Below are positions 61,754-64,000 of a stretch of 64,000 bases of DNA, piece by piece. Source of the DNA: Pyrrhoderma lamaoense (taxonomy: Eukaryota > Basidiomycota > Agaricomycetes > Hymenochaetales > Hymenochaetaceae). Position numbers and translations under genes: made by a program. The notes beneath the pieces are model-generated. The model saw only the letters and a program-made list of their open reading frames with translations, was not told the DNA's origin and did not search any database. The stretch is from NCBI GenBank assembly GCA_002794735.1, contig NBAZ01000022.1:1-64000 (forward strand), read 5' to 3'. Position 1 is the first letter of the stretch. Every line of letters begins with the position of its first letter.

Positions 61754-62937
61754 TATTCCAGTATATCACTTCTCTCTTAGCATGAATATATCGAAACCAT
61801 AAAATATGAAACGTATACTTGTAGATTCACTGAATATTCTTTACTTAGGAGGTAGCTCCGTTTCCTCGCCTGTCAATGTCAAAAGTGTGTTCGTGCTGGG
61901 AATAAGTCATTGTAAAAGCTCACCAGCGTACTAACAATACATATTGAATTACTACTGAAGAGTTAAGTTATCATGAGATCTACTATGACCATGAAAAAGA
62001 AACGTTATTATACCCACTAACTGCGACTGAATCTCAGTTTGAAATCGGTACGAAGCGTGGCTCATTCGTGAAAGGCGATTGCCAGTCAAATAATCTGTCA
62101 AGTCCGTCATTACCGAGATTAACTCATGTATAATTTCTGATGTTTTTGTTTTGGGATGCTGAGTTGTATTAACCCAGTCTCTCGTTGCCTGTCTCTCAAG
62201 AACTAAGAGTCGAATATAGCATTTTTCTCAGCCTGAGATATTTACACCATTCAGGTAAAGAGTTCTATGCATTATCGCGCACAGATATTGTCAAATTGCT
62301 GACAACATGAGCTAGCAGCAAATACACTTGTCCTTTGAGGTGCAGGATTATCCGATCTCGAGACGACTAGCTTCGTCTATTGTGACTTAGCTCTAGTGAC
62401 AGCATAATCTAAAGTGCCAAACGAATTATTGATATGGAAAATATAGAGAAGTTACATTACTTATTTTATACATATCCGTCTTTCAACAGTTCACGATTCG
62501 GTTTTTATATGTATTATTTGGTACTTTAGAACTAGTTTAGTAAAAGAACTAATCAAAGTAACTGAAGGGAATTCTTTGAAGGTTCTTGATTGTGTGAAGT
62601 TTGTTGGTAAGAAACTCGGCAATAATTACAAATTCGCAAGAGGAATCGCCATATTGGCTTGTCACTATTGTGGTAACTTCTTGTACTTGTTTTTAGTTTA
62701 TATTAATATTATAATATACGTGTAGTCTTAGTTCAATGCATAATTAAGGTCCTAACACTAGAAAAGGGGAGTTTGGGGTAGCTGAGAATGCCAATATGAT
62801 CGGATAAAGATCACCTTGTGATAAATATATTACTTTATTCAATAATCCAGTCCAGTACTAAGTATAGCTATGCAAATTTATCCTTTGTAATGCTATATAC
62901 CATATAACATTATACTTGTTTCTATATTCTCCAAGAG
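61754..62937. other. intergenic, convergent gene ends
   Basis: About 1.2 kb of AT-rich sequence between the two related small genes. Nothing recognised. Confidence 0.4.
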
Positions 62938-63738
62938 CTACAAGTTGTTTTTAGCTACGTAATCAAGAAACTGATGCTTAGGTACAAGGATCCAGTACTG
63001 GGATGCATCGGTATCGTCGATGCTTTGAGCAGCGAGTGGACGCTGCCCAAGTGATGTCTACATATAACTCAAGTGTCAGTGTAGTGGCCTTGGAAGTAAA
63101 AGGTTTTAAGAAGCTTACGCCGTTGAGGGCAGTAAGAGCTATATTATTTGTTACTATCCTATATGAATTGCAATAAATAAGTTTATAGATTTGTGGCCTG
63201 GGTGGAGCAACACATACATGAACTGCTCGCTGGTATTTGCGACCGGACGTATCTGCCAGCTTACAGCTGTCGCGCTCTGGACGATTGCGGTTCCCTTCAC
63301 GATAAAAAACGTATGTGATATATAAGTTATCAAGATAAGAAGAATAGCTATGTTTTCAAGGAAGAGCCTTACATTAGGAGATATAAATCCTCCTGAATTC
63401 AGATCCCCTTCTATGGCGTCACGACTACGTATAGTCGCATTTATGCCTATATCTCCACCGAAGTGTACTCCCTTAACAAACCACTACGAGAAACGGCTTG
63501 AGCCTATCAAACTATTATATGGTAATATGATCCTTACCTCGAGGTTACGAGACTCTGTATGCGGGAATGTACCAATAACATGCCCAGGGTCGATCGATCC
63601 TTGATTATCAAGGACACGGTCGCTGAAGGCAACATTGAATATGTAGTACAAATCATCAGAAGGATTGTAGTTAGGAGGGATTAAGCCAGCAGAGACTGCA
63701 GTAAGGACAGAAGTAAGGAATGCAATGTAGTACTTCAT
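62938..63738 (-). CDS. secreted small protein, possible ricin-B-like (beta-trefoil) fold
   Basis: Start at 63738 with a clear signal peptide (MKYYIAFLTSVLTAVSAG). The mature part begins LIPPNYNPSDDLYYIFNVAF and the first exon ends ESRNLE before GTAAGG. A middle exon near 63300-63190 reads FFIVKGTAIVQSATAVSWQI then NTSEQFMYVLLHPGHKS. Short exons follow (ALTALNG near 63120) and the end is YWILVPKHQFLDYVAKNNL with a stop at 62938. It is a paralogue of the plus-strand gene at 60960-61753, which lacks the signal peptide. A secreted carbohydrate-binding role would suit the pattern but is inference. Exon boundaries in the middle are approximate. Confidence 0.55.
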
Positions 63739-64000
63739 AGTTGAAACTCGTTCAGAAGTACGACGATAATACCTATAGCCAGTACCTCCTTTTATACGCG
63801 TTCATGAAATGGATAAATTCTCTTATCAACCAGGAGAACCGAAATAGTAGACGTTCTGTAAGAAGCACGGTGGAGAAGTTGAGTAGACAAGTACGAATTG
63901 TGACGTGTTAGACATTTTATTTAGCGTCCATTCTTGAAGTTAGAGCATTTCTCAGAGATGAGGATAGATCAGAAATGAAAAGACATAAGTAACCACGTAA
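63739..64000. other. right edge, upstream of the secreted-protein gene
   Basis: The last ~260 bp should contain the promoter of the minus-strand gene; no further gene seen. Confidence 0.4.

Overview
The window reads as a chromosomal segment of a basidiomycete fungus, most likely an agaricomycete. Genes are broken by many ~50-70 bp GT-AG introns, intergenic DNA is AT-rich, and two lineage markers are present: FunK1-type fungal protein kinases and a Kyakuja-Dileera-Zisupton (KDZ) DNA transposon. I cannot name the species. No rRNA, tRNA or CRISPR array was recognised by eye.

Layout. 0.5-2.3 kb (-): TPR/F-box/LRR protein of Dia2/Pof3 type. 3.3-6.7 kb (+): chitin synthase. 8.1-9.7 kb (+): F-box-like protein. 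10.6-12.0 kb (-): anthranilate phosphoribosyltransferase. 13.8-15.0 kb (+): coproporphyrinogen III oxidase. 15.8-41.9 kb: an accessory island made of at least six FunK1 kinase genes or relics. One of them is split by a complete 13,257-bp KDZ transposon (16688..29944). 41.9-44.7 kb (-): cytosolic glutamyl-tRNA synthetase, divergent from an Isa2-like Fe-S assembly gene (44.9-45.9 kb, +). 46.3-48.2 kb (-): glutathione synthetase. 48.6-49.9 kb (-): CCDC25/NFACT-R family protein. 50.2-56.0 kb (-): two tandem paralogous cytochrome P450s with a 126-bp MITE between them. 58.0-60.1 kb (-): Ser/Thr protein kinase with an SR-rich tail. 61.0-63.7 kb: two related small genes, possibly ricin-B-like, one with a signal peptide.

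The most notable object is the transposon. It has 1,055-bp terminal inverted repeats that look identical, a perfect 8-bp target-site duplication (GGCTCAGA), an apparently intact multi-exon KDZ transposase, and three passenger genes on the same strand. The passengers are a CxxC/SANT-like protein, a CxxC...H...H zinc-finger protein and a basic coiled-coil protein ending in a 'GWP' domain. No TET/JBP dioxygenase, the known fungal partner of KDZ elements, was seen. The FunK1 cluster around it shows recent duplication and probable gene conversion, including a 754-bp inverted repeat with one mismatch noticed.

A caution for users: at least seven otherwise well-conserved genes each need one added base to restore the frame, usually next to a homopolymer (chitin synthase, glutathione synthetase, both P450s, the Ser/Thr kinase, the TPR/F-box gene, the long FunK1 kinase). 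Every change is a one-base loss, which points to residual long-read assembly errors rather than to real pseudogenes. Four housekeeping genes (HEM13, TRP4, GluRS, ISA2) read cleanly.
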